DNA of 20,647 nt, from positions 1,210,993-1,231,639 of the forward strand of contig CP070700.1 in the NCBI GenBank assembly GCA_020349865.1, read 5' to 3'. Positions 6,428 to 15,888 of the stretch are shown one piece after another. The position numbers and the translations under genes were made by a program. Source of the DNA: Desulfobacteraceae bacterium (lineage in GTDB: Bacteria; Desulfobacterota; DSM-4660; Desulfatiglandales; Desulfatiglandaceae). Under the pieces are notes generated by a model that was not told where the DNA came from, searched no databases, and saw only the letters and a list, made by a program, of their open reading frames with translations. How positions within the stretch are numbered: the stretch's first letter is position 1; each line of letters opens with the position of its first letter.

Positions 6428-7330
6428 ATGACCCCTATTGCCCAATTGAATTTTGACCAACTTATCGGAAAGGAGGTAGGTACATCCACCCTTTTAAACG
6501 AGCTGGCGCGGGGTGGTATGGCGGTCATATTTGTTGCCTACCAAAGAACGCTAAAGCGCCAAATTGCCGTCAAAGTTTTACCCAAATCACTTCTTACTAC
6601 CTTAGCAGCTGAACTTTTCCAGCAGGAAGCAGAAGCGGCCGCAATACTCTCACATCCTAACATTGTTACCATCTATGAAGTCGGAGAGGCTGAGGATTTT
6701 TTGTTTATTACAATGCAGTTAGTTAAAGGTCGGTCTCTTCTTGATTATATAAAAAAGGCCCGAAAACATGTGCTGCCGTCCAAGCGAATGCTTCCCTTGA
6801 AAGCGACCCTTAAGATAATAACAGACGTCCTTGATGCCTTAGATTATGCCCATCATGAGGATATTATCCACAGAGACATCAAACCGGCTAACGTACTCAT
6901 TGAAACCCATACTAAGCGCCCGATTATCTCGGACTTTGGCCTTGCCACGACGACCCGTGTGCCCGAGCGGGACTCTTCGAAGATTGCAGGAACTCCGACA
7001 TACATGGCACCTGAGCAGATATTAAACAACCCTGTGGACAGGCGGACCGATGTTTTCGCAACCGGTGTCATGCTGTTTGAGATGCTTGTCTCAAGGCTAC
7101 CTCTGCCAAGTTTCAAGACAGCAACAGAACTTTTGAGAATGAGATTGGAATTGAAAGACCGATTATTCCAAAAAAAGCCGTCGGAAATGAATCCTGTGCT
7201 TAATCGAGAAATGGACGAGATTGTCTTTAAGGCATTATCTCATGACCCTGAAAACCGCTATGCTACCTGCCGGGAGTTTCTCAAAGCCATCGAGGTTTAT
7301 CGGGATAATCACATGAAGAAACTGCATTAA
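6428..7330 (+). CDS. Stand-alone Ser/Thr protein kinase (PknB/Hanks type)
   Basis: A 300-residue protein consisting of only a kinase domain, without membrane segment or sensor domain, so probably cytosolic. Seen in order: nucleotide loop LARGGMAVIF (26-35), VAIK-type lysine Lys49 in IAVKV, alpha-C glutamate near 67-69, HRDIKPAN (148-155) with catalytic Asp150, ISDFGLA with Asp169, a Thr/Ser-bearing activation segment, GTPTYMAPEQ (189-197), and DRRTDVFATGVMLFEML. The bacterial consensus GRGGMGEVY has become ARGGMAVIF, so two of the three loop glycines are alanine; all catalytic residues remain. It is followed after 9 nt by the GGDEF-like gene, so the two are surely co-transcribed. Its target is unknown; the neighbour is the first candidate. 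Kinase identity is secure. Confidence 0.93.
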   Translation: MTPIAQLNFDQLIGKEVGTSTLLNELARGGMAVIFVAYQRTLKRQIAVKVLPKSLLTTLAAELFQQEAEAAAILSHPNIVTIYEVGEAEDFLFITMQLVKGRSLLDYIKKARKHVLPSKRMLPLKATLKIITDVLDALDYAHHEDIIHRDIKPANVLIETHTKRPIISDFGLATTTRVPERDSSKIAGTPTYMAPEQILNNPVDRRTDVFATGVMLFEMLVSRLPLPSFKTATELLRMRLELKDRLFQKKPSEMNPVLNREMDEIVFKALSHDPENRYATCREFLKAIEVYRDNHMKKLH

Positions 7331-7339
7331 GGAGAAAAA

Positions 7340-9538
7340 ATGCCGAAGCCCAAAGCCAGCAAATTAGAATTTGTCAAATTCGGCCGCATTCTTTCACTGT
7401 TGTTTAACCGCGCGACCATGTACCAGATTGACCATCCTTACGTCAAGCAGTCTCTTGACGAATTCCATCCGTTTGTTGAAAAGCTTCTCAAGTCCATATC
7501 TCCGTTGGTCTTCGCGATGAATCGTGAACAATTTTTTATTGATGAAGAACCGCTCGATCCTCGCATAACCGTTAATAGGATGGTGGCCCACTTTAAAAAG
7601 GCTGAAATTCAGTCCATTTCGTTCTATGAGGGATTGGGCAAAAACGAGCTAAGAGCTTTTCTGGAAATATTCGTATCCCTGAATAGGTACCCCAATGCCG
7701 AAGCCATGAAAATGGCCCTGGAGCAAAAGGGTATCAGTAATTTGAAAATTAACCATGTTTTTTACAGAAAAGTAACTGAGGACGACGAGGTGGTTTCACG
7801 CGATGTCCTCAAGAACATAACCCCCGAGATAATGGATGAGGACCAGCTCAGATCAAAGAAACTGTTCATTGACATGGTCCTTGAAAGTGTCCTGGCAGAA
7901 GAATTTGAAAAGACCCTTAACATAAAAAACCTTTTGAAAAATCCCTCTGGGCTATCGATGAATATGATTGAAGCCGACATCAACAGTTATAAAGAAAGTG
8001 ATGCTGAGGATCGACAACCAGGGCCGGTACTATTGCATCAACTTCAAAAAATAGGCGAGGAAGTTGAAAAGGGTCTCGCTGGTGGCGTTGATGCGAATGT
8101 GTCTGAGCTTGCTGCGGCAGTCTTTGACATGAAAAAGAAGCTCATACACGGAATGGGGGCCCAAAAGGACTTTGACATAATCTATTCCAATAAAGAGGAA
8201 ATTCTTGATCAGGCCAATGAAATCACAGACAACGTCCTCATACGGCTTGTTAAAGATGAATACAATGCTGGCAAGATTACGACCGCGCGCTTAGCACAGA
8301 TTCTGCGCAGGTTGATCCCCGAAGCCGATGAACTCAAACGGGTACTTCCCAAGATCAAAACGGCTTTACTGGAGGAAGGCATGCCCCTTCCCGAGTATTT
8401 GAATCTGGTGGAAGAGCTTGGACAGGAACTTCAGAGTGACGAGCTTGCGAAGATTCTTCAAGAAGGTTCTGAAGAAATAGGCATCGACGGCAAAGAGTTG
8501 ATACACGAGGTTAAAAAAAATCCTGTGCAAGCAGCAGAGCTTATTTGTCTGGCGGCTGAAATTCGAAAAGGTACCGGAGACGAAAAGGTAATGACCGATC
8601 TCTTAGTGGATTATGTGGAGCGTATGGGATCACAATTGACGCAGGATATTACCGCAGAAAATGGCGCGGATGGTGAACAACACCTGCGACAGGTTATTAC
8701 CGGGCTTGAGTCTAATATTGTAAGCCGCTTGAGGGGCATGAATGTTGTCAAGGACGATGTCCTGGAGCGCTTGGAAAACAGGCTCAACGAACGTATGGAT
8801 GCTATCTTTGATAAAATGAGAGATGATTGGATTCAATCTAAATCGAGGTCCCCTGAAGAAAACAGATCAAAAAATTTGAGCGTGCTGCAAATCCTTGAGC
8901 AAAGTGTGGGCGAAAATGAGGAGCTTGGCGAGATCCTCGAAATAGTGCGATCCAAGGTCCAGTCTGCTCAGATTGACGAAAATGATTTCAAACAGATATA
9001 CTCCGAGATAAATAAACAAAAACAAAAAAGGTTGGAGCAGGAAACAAAGAAAAAGATGCCGGCCGGGGTTTTAAAATCTCAAGCCCTCATGTTTTTCATT
9101 AAAAAAGAAATATCAAGAGCCACCCGCTATGGCTTGCCGTTTTCCGCTCTGTCTTTTTCCGTAGTAAAGGCCAAACCGATAACGGGGATCCCCTCGGACA
9201 CCATTACACAACAGGCCGTGATGGATGCCATTTTGTATAGACTTTCCAATATCCTCAGGGAAGCGGATATTGTCGGTCAGTTTGGAAAAAACAAAATGGT
9301 TTGTCTTCTGCCCATGACAAAGCACACAGAAGCAAAATTGGCGCTTCGCCGGACTTTGAAATTACTGCATGGGAATCCGATTGAAGCAGACGGGATTCCG
9401 TTAACCGTTAAAATCGCAGGTGTGTCGACCGGCTTTGATGCTGATAAGATGACCAGCGTAAGTGCATTTGTGAAAGCCATGTCAAATGAACTTACGGACA
9501 TGGTCGTAAGGATCAAGAATATCCAAGAACTCATCTAA
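7340..9538 (+). CDS. Large signalling protein with degenerate C-terminal GGDEF-like domain
   Basis: 732 residues with no signal peptide or membrane segment. Residues 1 to about 135 (FGRILSLLFNRATMYQIDHP, NREQFFIDEEPLD, LGKNELRAFLEIF) resemble an N-terminal module found before HD, HDOD or GGDEF domains in Desulfobacterota and Myxococcota signalling proteins; I know no agreed function. Residues about 140-575 are a long acidic, mostly helical region with likely coiled coils. From about 585 a GGDEF-type fold begins (FFIKKEISRATRYGLPFSAL), but the signature position reads GKNKM (649-653) instead of GGDEF, in GQFGKNKMVCLLP. It therefore should not make cyclic-di-GMP and may act as a binding or docking domain. 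The start has AAGGAG just upstream. It is the second gene of the kinase operon and is plausibly a kinase substrate or partner, by inference only. Confidence 0.75.
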   Translation: MPKPKASKLEFVKFGRILSLLFNRATMYQIDHPYVKQSLDEFHPFVEKLLKSISPLVFAMNREQFFIDEEPLDPRITVNRMVAHFKKAEIQSISFYEGLGKNELRAFLEIFVSLNRYPNAEAMKMALEQKGISNLKINHVFYRKVTEDDEVVSRDVLKNITPEIMDEDQLRSKKLFIDMVLESVLAEEFEKTLNIKNLLKNPSGLSMNMIEADINSYKESDAEDRQPGPVLLHQLQKIGEEVEKGLAGGVDANVSELAAAVFDMKKKLIHGMGAQKDFDIIYSNKEEILDQANEITDNVLIRLVKDEYNAGKITTARLAQILRRLIPEADELKRVLPKIKTALLEEGMPLPEYLNLVEELGQELQSDELAKILQEGSEEIGIDGKELIHEVKKNPVQAAELICLAAEIRKGTGDEKVMTDLLVDYVERMGSQLTQDITAENGADGEQHLRQVITGLESNIVSRLRGMNVVKDDVLERLENRLNERMDAIFDKMRDDWIQSKSRSPEENRSKNLSVLQILEQSVGENEELGEILEIVRSKVQSAQIDENDFKQIYSEINKQKQKRLEQETKKKMPAGVLKSQALMFFIKKEISRATRYGLPFSALSFSVVKAKPITGIPSDTITQQAVMDAILYRLSNILREADIVGQFGKNKMVCLLPMTKHTEAKLALRRTLKLLHGNPIEADGIPLTVKIAGVSTGFDADKMTSVSAFVKAMSNELTDMVVRIKNIQELI

Positions 9539-9615
9539 CCGGTCTTTTGACATCACAAAGGAAAAAGAGTGGATTCTTCATTCATGCACTAGCCGATCTC
9601 TCTGTCTTCCATACA

Positions 9616-12600
9616 TCAGGAAAGACAAAGGTCTTTAATTGTCTTTTCAATCTTAGAAAGATCCTCTGGGGGAAAAAGCCTTCCAACATTGATTTTTAGC
9701 TTAGAAGGAGACATAAAATGAAACCTCCGAGGTTCATTGTTTACCATCTCCACGAGCCTATTGGAATCCAACTCACGATCTGGTGAAATGTTCAATATAA
9801 ACCAGTCGCTTCCCACATCCAATCTACTGATGCCCATTTTTTTTAGAAGCAGTCGCAAAGACATCAAGGCAAGAAGGTTTCTTACTTCCTGTGGCGGTGA
9901 GCCGAAACGATCACGAATTTCTTCGGACATGGTATCCAGTTCTGTTTTCTGGCGAAGATTTGATAACCTTCGATATAGATTTAACCTCACGTCTGTATCC
10001 ATAACATAATCTCCCGGCAGAAAAGCCGGTATGTCCACATTTATTTCCGGGTTAATTTCTTCATGCCATTCTTCGCCTTTGAGTTCGGAAACAGCCCGCT
10101 CAATTAGCTTTAGATAAAGTTCATAACCGATTGCTGAAATATGCCCCGCCTGTGCGAAACCCAGGATATTGCCGCCTCCCCTGATCTTCAAGTCATGCAT
10201 GGCAAGATGAATCCCAGCACCCAGGTGAGAAAAATCCATGAGGGCCTTAAGCCTTTTTTCCGCATCTCTCGTCAGAACAGAACCCCTTGAGATAAGTAAA
10301 TATGCGTAAGCCTTTTCTTTGGACCTGCCGACTCTCCCCCTTAACTGATAGATCTGAGCCAGTCCAAGGCGGTCCACCTCATTGATTATGATGGTATTGG
10401 CCGATGGGATATCAAGACCTGATTCTATGATGGTCGAGCAAACCAGCACATCAATCTCTTTTTTAAGAAATCGCATCATAGTTCTTTCCAATTCTCTTTC
10501 CCTCATCTGGCCGTGGGCAATTGCAACACGGGCTTGAGGAACAAGTTTGCCTAACATCTCCGCGACGCGATCAATGGTCTGCACCTTGTTATGAACAAAA
10601 AATACTTGACCCCTCCTTTCCATCTCCGAATGTATAGCGCGAGCGATGAGCGATTCGTCATATGGGGAAAGGTATGTCTGGATAGCCAATCTATCTTCCG
10701 GAGGTGTTTCAATGATGCTCAGATCCCGCACACCCATCATGGACATCTGGAAGGTCCTGGGAATTGGAGTGGCAGTTAAGGCCAATACATCCACCGTGGC
10801 ACGATACCTTTTCAACGCTTCTTTTTGCTTCACACCAAAGCGCTGCTCTTCATCTATGATAAGGAGACCCAAGGTCCTGAATTTGACATCCCTTTGGAGT
10901 ATCCGGTGGGTTCCAATCAAGACATCAATCTCACCTGTCCCGATCTGCTTCAAGATCTCGGACTGTTGTGCCCTTGTCTTAAACCGGCTAAGGATTCCGA
11001 CTTTGATTGAGTAGGGATGCATCCTTTTCATAAACGTCTCATAGTGCTGCTCAGCCAGGACTGTGGTCGGGACCAAAACGGCAACCTGCTTTGCATCCGA
11101 CACGGCTTTGAATGAAGCCCTAATGGCGATCTCAGTTTTCCCAAAACCCACATCCCCGCAGATCAGACGGTCCATGGCCTGCTCTGATGCCATATCCCTT
11201 AGGACATCTTCAATAGCCTTGATTTGATCGTGGGTTTCTTCATGTTCAAAGGTTGCTTCGAATTCGCGGTAATGATGGTCTGGCAAAGAGAAGGGGTGCC
11301 CTTTTCGATATTTTCTTAAGGCATACAAATCAATGAGTTGCTTTGCGATCTTTTTAACGGACTTCTTTGCCTTCTGTTTGGTGATACTCCAGGACCGGCC
11401 TCCCAGGCGGTCCAATTTTGGATTTGATTGATCCGCTCCAGCATATTTTTGGAGTATGTTGATACGGTCAGCCGGTATGTAAAGTCTGTCATTATGGGCG
11501 TATTGTATAACGACATAATCATTGACTTTGCTTTGTATTTCCATTCTTGAAAGACCATCGTATCTTCCAATACCGTGGTCCTCATGAACCACATAATCTC
11601 CGGATTGTACCTGGCTAAAGCTAGACCAGTTCAATGCGTCTTCGCGTGCTTTCCGTTTTTGTATGGATCGGGCTTTCTTGGAGCCAAAGATTTCATCTTC
11701 GCTTATTACATAGAGGCCTGTATCCGGCCAGGTGAAACCCTTTGAAAGTCGACCCAGGCAGATATTCAGCCCGGCCCCCTCAGGTATTTCCGCCCAACTC
11801 TGTGACACATGGTCCACTGGCACATCATAGTTTCCCAGGATCTCTTTTAAGCGATTTGCCTGTTGCTCTGTACGGCTTACGAGGACAACCTTGCTGCGCG
11901 ATGCAAGCCATTTAGAAATTTTTTCGGCCAATGGTGCCAGGGAAACCCTGCCTCGAGTTTCAAGCCGAACTTCCAGGTCGTCATCAAGCTGAAACTGGCC
12001 TTTAATATGGATTTTTTCCCCCTGAGTTGGATTCTCGCCGAAATCAAGCTCGCTAAATTCAACTCGCTGATGATATTCAAACTGCTGAGTTATTTCTTTG
12101 AAGGGGACCATAATGCCTTCGATTTCAGGGAAAGGAGTTCCTTTTTGGGCTGCTTCCTTATGAAATCTCTCCACGTCGCCCTGAAACCTTTTTTCTATCT
12201 TTTCCCATATGCCCTTCATTCGGTGTGGATCAAACGGGACAATAACTCCATCTTGAGGGAGATAGTGGAATAGCGTATCAAGACTGGGATAAAAGTGATT
12301 GAGCCACGCCTCCTGCCCGGGAAAGCTCATTCCACCTTCCAAATGGTTGGGAAGCCTGCCCATGGACCGGGCCCTTTTTATGTTCTCCTGGGCCATGATG
12401 ATTTCGTTGGCAGGAAGAAGAATCATTTCTTTTAAGTGATTCTGTGATCTTTGGCTAAGTGGATCAAACCGGCGAATGGATTCCAGACGGTCACCCCAAA
12501 ACTCTAAGCGGACCGGCAATGGATAAAGCGGTGAGAATAGATCAATTACACCTCCCCGGACAGAATAGTCCCCCCTCTCTTCCACTAGTGACGTTCGCTG

Positions 12601-13092
12601 ATATCCGCCGACTTCAAGTCTTTGTATGAGAAGGTCCCGCTCTACCTCTTCTTCCACCTCCAAATACTCAATAAACCTGACAAGCGCGTCCTTTGGCAAA
12701 ATCCTGAAACATATGGCATCAAGAGAGGTAAGGATGACTGGATCCTTGTCGGACATGAGAGCGTACAATGCCTGAAGGCGAAGAGTTGACACTTCCCTGT
12801 GGGGGCTGAGCCCGGTAAGTGGCATCACGTCATACGGAGGGAACTCCCGCAGGCGCGTACTTTCAGCAGGTTCTTCCATGCCCGGGGCGGACATAAAAAA
12901 CTGGAGTTCCTTGTAGAGCTTTTCTGCTGCTTTTCTGTCGGGAAGGATCACTAAGGATGGTTTTTTGAGATTCTCCAGAAACTGCGCAAAATAGTAGGAC
13001 TGGGCAGAGCCGGAAAGGCCCAGCACACTTACGTTGGCAATGCCCTCCTCAACCCGTTTTCTCAGCGTTGCAAGACTCTTATGATTTGTCAT
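9616..13092 (-). CDS. mfd: Transcription-repair coupling factor Mfd
   Basis: ATP-dependent translocase that removes stalled RNA polymerase from damaged DNA and recruits UvrA. From the chosen ATG it has 1158 residues. N-terminal UvrB-like region (LGLSGSAQSYYFAQF, FPPYDVMPLTGLSPH, RGGVIDLFSP). CarD-like RNA polymerase-interaction domain from about 495 (GDYVVHEDHGIGRYDG). Helicase motor with Walker A GDVGFGKT (Lys652), DEEQRFGV at about 747, LTATPIPRT, and motif VI QLRGRVGRS. C-terminal TRCF domain from about 960 (INVDIPAFLPGDYV). The frame runs upstream to an ATG at 13176, overlapping ldcA by 13 nt. Those extra 28 residues (including KAESGRWNRGVFF) look like translated spacer, and typical Mfd starts fit the ATG at 13090-13092. 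The 13176 start has a better ribosome site, so this remains open. Last gene of the cluster. Confidence 0.96.
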   Translation of the reverse strand: MTNHKSLATLRKRVEEGIANVSVLGLSGSAQSYYFAQFLENLKKPSLVILPDRKAAEKLYKELQFFMSAPGMEEPAESTRLREFPPYDVMPLTGLSPHREVSTLRLQALYALMSDKDPVILTSLDAICFRILPKDALVRFIEYLEVEEEVERDLLIQRLEVGGYQRTSLVEERGDYSVRGGVIDLFSPLYPLPVRLEFWGDRLESIRRFDPLSQRSQNHLKEMILLPANEIIMAQENIKRARSMGRLPNHLEGGMSFPGQEAWLNHFYPSLDTLFHYLPQDGVIVPFDPHRMKGIWEKIEKRFQGDVERFHKEAAQKGTPFPEIEGIMVPFKEITQQFEYHQRVEFSELDFGENPTQGEKIHIKGQFQLDDDLEVRLETRGRVSLAPLAEKISKWLASRSKVVLVSRTEQQANRLKEILGNYDVPVDHVSQSWAEIPEGAGLNICLGRLSKGFTWPDTGLYVISEDEIFGSKKARSIQKRKAREDALNWSSFSQVQSGDYVVHEDHGIGRYDGLSRMEIQSKVNDYVVIQYAHNDRLYIPADRINILQKYAGADQSNPKLDRLGGRSWSITKQKAKKSVKKIAKQLIDLYALRKYRKGHPFSLPDHHYREFEATFEHEETHDQIKAIEDVLRDMASEQAMDRLICGDVGFGKTEIAIRASFKAVSDAKQVAVLVPTTVLAEQHYETFMKRMHPYSIKVGILSRFKTRAQQSEILKQIGTGEIDVLIGTHRILQRDVKFRTLGLLIIDEEQRFGVKQKEALKRYRATVDVLALTATPIPRTFQMSMMGVRDLSIIETPPEDRLAIQTYLSPYDESLIARAIHSEMERRGQVFFVHNKVQTIDRVAEMLGKLVPQARVAIAHGQMRERELERTMMRFLKKEIDVLVCSTIIESGLDIPSANTIIINEVDRLGLAQIYQLRGRVGRSKEKAYAYLLISRGSVLTRDAEKRLKALMDFSHLGAGIHLAMHDLKIRGGGNILGFAQAGHISAIGYELYLKLIERAVSELKGEEWHEEINPEINVDIPAFLPGDYVMDTDVRLNLYRRLSNLRQKTELDTMSEEIRDRFGSPPQEVRNLLALMSLRLLLKKMGISRLDVGSDWFILNISPDRELDSNRLVEMVNNEPRRFHFMSPSKLKINVGRLFPPEDLSKIEKTIKDLCLS

Positions 13093-13163
13093 GATGAATT
13101 CGGAATTTGGAAAAAATACACCTCGATTCCAACGTCCGCTTTCCGCCTTCCCAATCCCGATTT

Positions 13164-14078
13164 TCACATGACACATGCTTCCGTAATTGAGAGGGTCATT
13201 TGATTTGTGTCGAGAACGGCCACTGCACCGAGCGGCAGAGCAATGTTTTCGGGTCCGTGACCTACCGGAAGTCCCGTTGCAAGGGGGATTTCCAAGTCCG
13301 ATACTAGTTCCATCAGTAACCCATTAATGGCCGCTGTGTCTCCGCAGCCCTCAAATTGGCCTGCAATCAGCCCAGAAAGACGCTTTAACTCTCCAGAGAG
13401 GGCCAAATGATTTAACATTCGGTCTAATCGGTAAATGGGCTCTTTTCTTTCTTCAATAAACAGAATACACCCACCAAGGGAAGGCAGGAAAGGGGTGCCA
13501 AGAAGATTACAGATCAGGCTCAAATTCCCTCCTATCAGAGGTCCTTTCGCGCTTCCCGGCACAAGTGCGGTCTTCTCTGTCAGGCCTAATTTCAAGGACT
13601 GACTGGAAGACAGCAGCCGAAGCAGGCTGCCCCAGTTTCTTGATTTATTTTTGGGGAGTTCCCGAACCATTGGACCATGAAAGGTGATCAGGCCGGTCTT
13701 TCCATGAACTGCCATCAAAAGGGCAGTGATGTCGCTGTACCCCACAAGTATCTTCGGATTTTCCTTGATCAGGTCATAATCGATCATATCAAGGAGCCTC
13801 GGGCTTCCATATCCGCCTCTGGCGCAAAAAACTGCATCGATTTCAGGGTCTCGGAACATGTTATGAAGATCCCTTAGGCGAACTTCATCATCCCCTGCCA
13901 GATACGCTCCACTGCTGTAGACATGAGGTCCAAGATGGACCTCAAAACCTGAAGACCTCAGTATTTTTAGACCGGGTTGAAGATCTGACTCATTGACAGG
14001 ACCTGCCGGAGATATGACACCGATCTTGTCACCTCGCTTGAGCCTTGGTGGTTTTATAACAAGTTTGCTTTCGAGCAT
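13164..14078 (-). CDS. ldcA: LD-carboxypeptidase (LdcA/MccF family, S66)
   Basis: Serine peptidase that removes the terminal D-Ala from murein tetrapeptides during cell-wall recycling in the cytoplasm; related MccF enzymes detoxify microcin C. 304 residues from the ATG at 14078, which has AAAGGA a few nt upstream. The longer frame to 14237 would overlap coaX and has no family-like sequence in its first 53 codons. Seen: LKRGDKIGVISPAGPV at the N-terminus, FCARGGYGSPRLL, nucleophile Ser115 in VGYSDIT, PLIGGNLSLICNLLGTPF, catalytic Glu209 in LFIEER, and His274 in GLPVGHGPENIALPLG. The Ser-Glu-His triad of family S66 is thus complete. It sits between coaX and mfd in the same direction. Confidence 0.92.
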   Translation of the reverse strand: MLESKLVIKPPRLKRGDKIGVISPAGPVNESDLQPGLKILRSSGFEVHLGPHVYSSGAYLAGDDEVRLRDLHNMFRDPEIDAVFCARGGYGSPRLLDMIDYDLIKENPKILVGYSDITALLMAVHGKTGLITFHGPMVRELPKNKSRNWGSLLRLLSSSQSLKLGLTEKTALVPGSAKGPLIGGNLSLICNLLGTPFLPSLGGCILFIEERKEPIYRLDRMLNHLALSGELKRLSGLIAGQFEGCGDTAAINGLLMELVSDLEIPLATGLPVGHGPENIALPLGAVAVLDTNQMTLSITEACVM

Positions 14079-14220
14079 TCTTATCCTTTGAGTGTATTCC
14101 TTTAATTGCCCATGCGTAGAAAGGCACCGACTGTGCAAGAACAACTTGAGGCTGTGGATCAAACGATTTGTTGCAGTTGACAACCGGCGACTGAAATTAC
14201 CAGTTTTATAGGAGGCACAA

Positions 14221-14988
14221 CTATCGATTCTTTTCAAAAATAATCATTAACCCCTGTAGGGTTAAGAACTCTTCGACGTGTTCGATAGTTTTGGAGGCAT
14301 CGCAAATAAGTTGTGCAAGGCCGCCGGTGGCAACGACGGTTAAGTCCTGCCCAGTCTCTTCCTTCATCCTGTTGACGATGCCATCTACTAATCCGGCGTA
14401 CCCATACACAATACCCACATTCATTCCGCTGATGGTGTTTTTCCCGATAACGCTTTTTGGTCGTGCAAATATCTCCACCCTCGGAAGCTTAGACGCATGA
14501 TGGAAAAGCGCTTCGCAGGAGATCACCACGCCTGGTGCAATGGCCCCCCCCATGTAGGCGCCGTCTTGCGAAATATAATCAAAGGTAGTTGCCGTGCCGA
14601 AATCTACAGCTATCAAGGCCGTACGGTATTTTTCATAGGCCCCGACCGCATTGACAATGCGGTCGGCCCCCACTTCTTGAGGATTATCCATGTGGATCGG
14701 CATTCCCGTGTTTAGGTCAGGACCCACAACCATAGGGCTGACGTTAAAATACCGGCGAGAAAACTCCTCAAATGTGTTCAGCAAAGGCGGCACGACACAG
14801 GAGAGAATTATGTCTTTGATATCCTCTAACCTTGCCCCAACAGATTGGAAAAGGTTGGTTACCAGGATCCCCAACTCATCCGGCGTGACTTCCTTTTCGG
14901 TCCTGATTCTCCAGTGGTAGAGAATTCGATGTTTCTCACTCACACCTAAAACTATATTCGTATTACCGATGTCGATGCAGAAGAGCAT
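14221..14988 (-). CDS. coaX: Type III pantothenate kinase
   Basis: Phosphorylates pantothenate, the first step of coenzyme A synthesis; type III enzymes are not feedback-inhibited by CoA and need a monovalent cation. 255 residues, normal length. Seen: [10 protein letters not shown] with Asp6 in the phosphate loop of the ASKHA fold, [20 protein letters not shown] (107-118), DFGTATTFD with Asp129, the GGAIAPGV segment, and [21 protein letters not shown] stretch precedes the ATG. About 140 nt lie between its stop and the chosen ldcA start. No birA is fused or adjacent, although such pairing is common elsewhere. Confidence 0.95.
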   Translation of the reverse strand: MLFCIDIGNTNIVLGVSEKHRILYHWRIRTEKEVTPDELGILVTNLFQSVGARLEDIKDIILSCVVPPLLNTFEEFSRRYFNVSPMVVGPDLNTGMPIHMDNPQEVGADRIVNAVGAYEKYRTALIAVDFGTATTFDYISQDGAYMGGAIAPGVVISCEALFHHASKLPRVEIFARPKSVIGKNTISGMNVGIVYGYAGLVDGIVNRMKEETGQDLTVVATGGLAQLICDASKTIEHVEEFLTLQGLMIIFEKNR

Positions 14989-15025
14989 ATTTACCTCACT
15001 CCGATTATAGGTAACGCAACGCCTA

Positions 15026-15871
15026 CTAAACCTGCCCCCTTTTTATGGCGTCAATTACCCTGACTGTCTCCACCGCTGCTTTCACATTATGAACTCTTAC
15101 CATATGAGCACCATTTATCACCCCGTAAGCAATAGTGGCCATGGTTCCGGTGACTCTCTCGTGAGCTTCTTTACCTAAAATATGACCTATGAATGCCTTG
15201 TTGGATGTTCCCAACAAAATAGGCCGTTCAAGTGCTTCAAATCGGGATAACTCTCTGATGATCTTGAGATTGTCATCAAATGTTTTACCAAATCCGATCC
15301 CGGGGTCCACAATAAGCAGGTCTTTCTTAATTCCGGCCTGTACGGACCGGTCTAAGGCATCCTTAAGAAAACTAATAATCTCTGGGATAAGATCTCCATA
15401 GGTGGGATTTTTCTGCATATTATCTGGGGTTCCCTTCATATGCATGAGGATCACGGGAACCCCTTCCTCAGCGGCAATTGCAGCCATATGAGGATCAAAC
15501 CGCAATGCACTGATATCATTGATCATCGATGCTCCGGCCTTCAGGGCCTCCCGAGCCACTTCGCTCTTGCAGGAATCTATGCTGATGGGAATGGAAATCT
15601 CTTTCTTAAGCGCCTCTAAGACGGGAATCACCCGCTCCATTTCTTCGCTGGCAGAAATTTGTTGGGAATAAGGCCTTGCCGATTCGCCACCCACATCGAT
15701 GATATCCGCACCATCTTGGGCCATTTCAATACCATGCTCAATAGCCCTATTTAACTCAAAGTATTGACCTCCATCTGAAAAGGAATCCGGGGTGACATTC
15801 AGGATGCCAATGATATGGGTTTTCAGATCCAGATCCAGATCGTAATCGAACCATCTCAGTGTGAATCCCAT
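15026..15871 (-). CDS. folP: Dihydropteroate synthase
   Basis: Joins p-aminobenzoate to dihydropterin pyrophosphate in folate synthesis; the target of sulfonamides. 281 residues forming a TIM barrel. Seen: signature 1 [14 protein letters not shown] (22-35), [14 protein letters not shown] (about 54-67), [43 protein letters not shown] and GTSNKAFIG. Three positions differ from the common consensus: GESARP for GESTRP, SNK for SRK, and RVHNV for RVHDV. The first and second lie in loops near the pABA or pterin site, so pABA or sulfonamide affinity may differ; this is inference. Only 17 nt separate it from the ftsH stop, so the two are an operon. The cdaA/glmM genes often found downstream of folP are absent here. 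Confidence 0.95.
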   Translation of the reverse strand: MGFTLRWFDYDLDLDLKTHIIGILNVTPDSFSDGGQYFELNRAIEHGIEMAQDGADIIDVGGESARPYSQQISASEEMERVIPVLEALKKEISIPISIDSCKSEVAREALKAGASMINDISALRFDPHMAAIAAEEGVPVILMHMKGTPDNMQKNPTYGDLIPEIISFLKDALDRSVQAGIKKDLLIVDPGIGFGKTFDDNLKIIRELSRFEALERPILLGTSNKAFIGHILGKEAHERVTGTMATIAYGVINGAHMVRVHNVKAAVETVRVIDAIKRGQV

Positions 15872-15888
15872 TTTTTGTTTTTCCTAAA

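Noticed and set aside
9621..9660. AAAGAC/GTCTTT hairpin as a terminator between the convergent GGDEF-like and mfd genes
   Set aside because: It lies within the last codons of mfd and has no proper T-run after the stem on either strand.
13093..13176. N-terminal extension of Mfd by 28 residues
   Set aside because: The extra residues look like translated spacer and overlap ldcA; family starts agree with the internal ATG, although the upstream ATG has a better ribosome site.
14079..14237. N-terminal extension of LdcA by 53 residues
   Set aside because: It overlaps coaX and shows no family similarity; the internal ATG has a good Shine-Dalgarno and gives the usual length.
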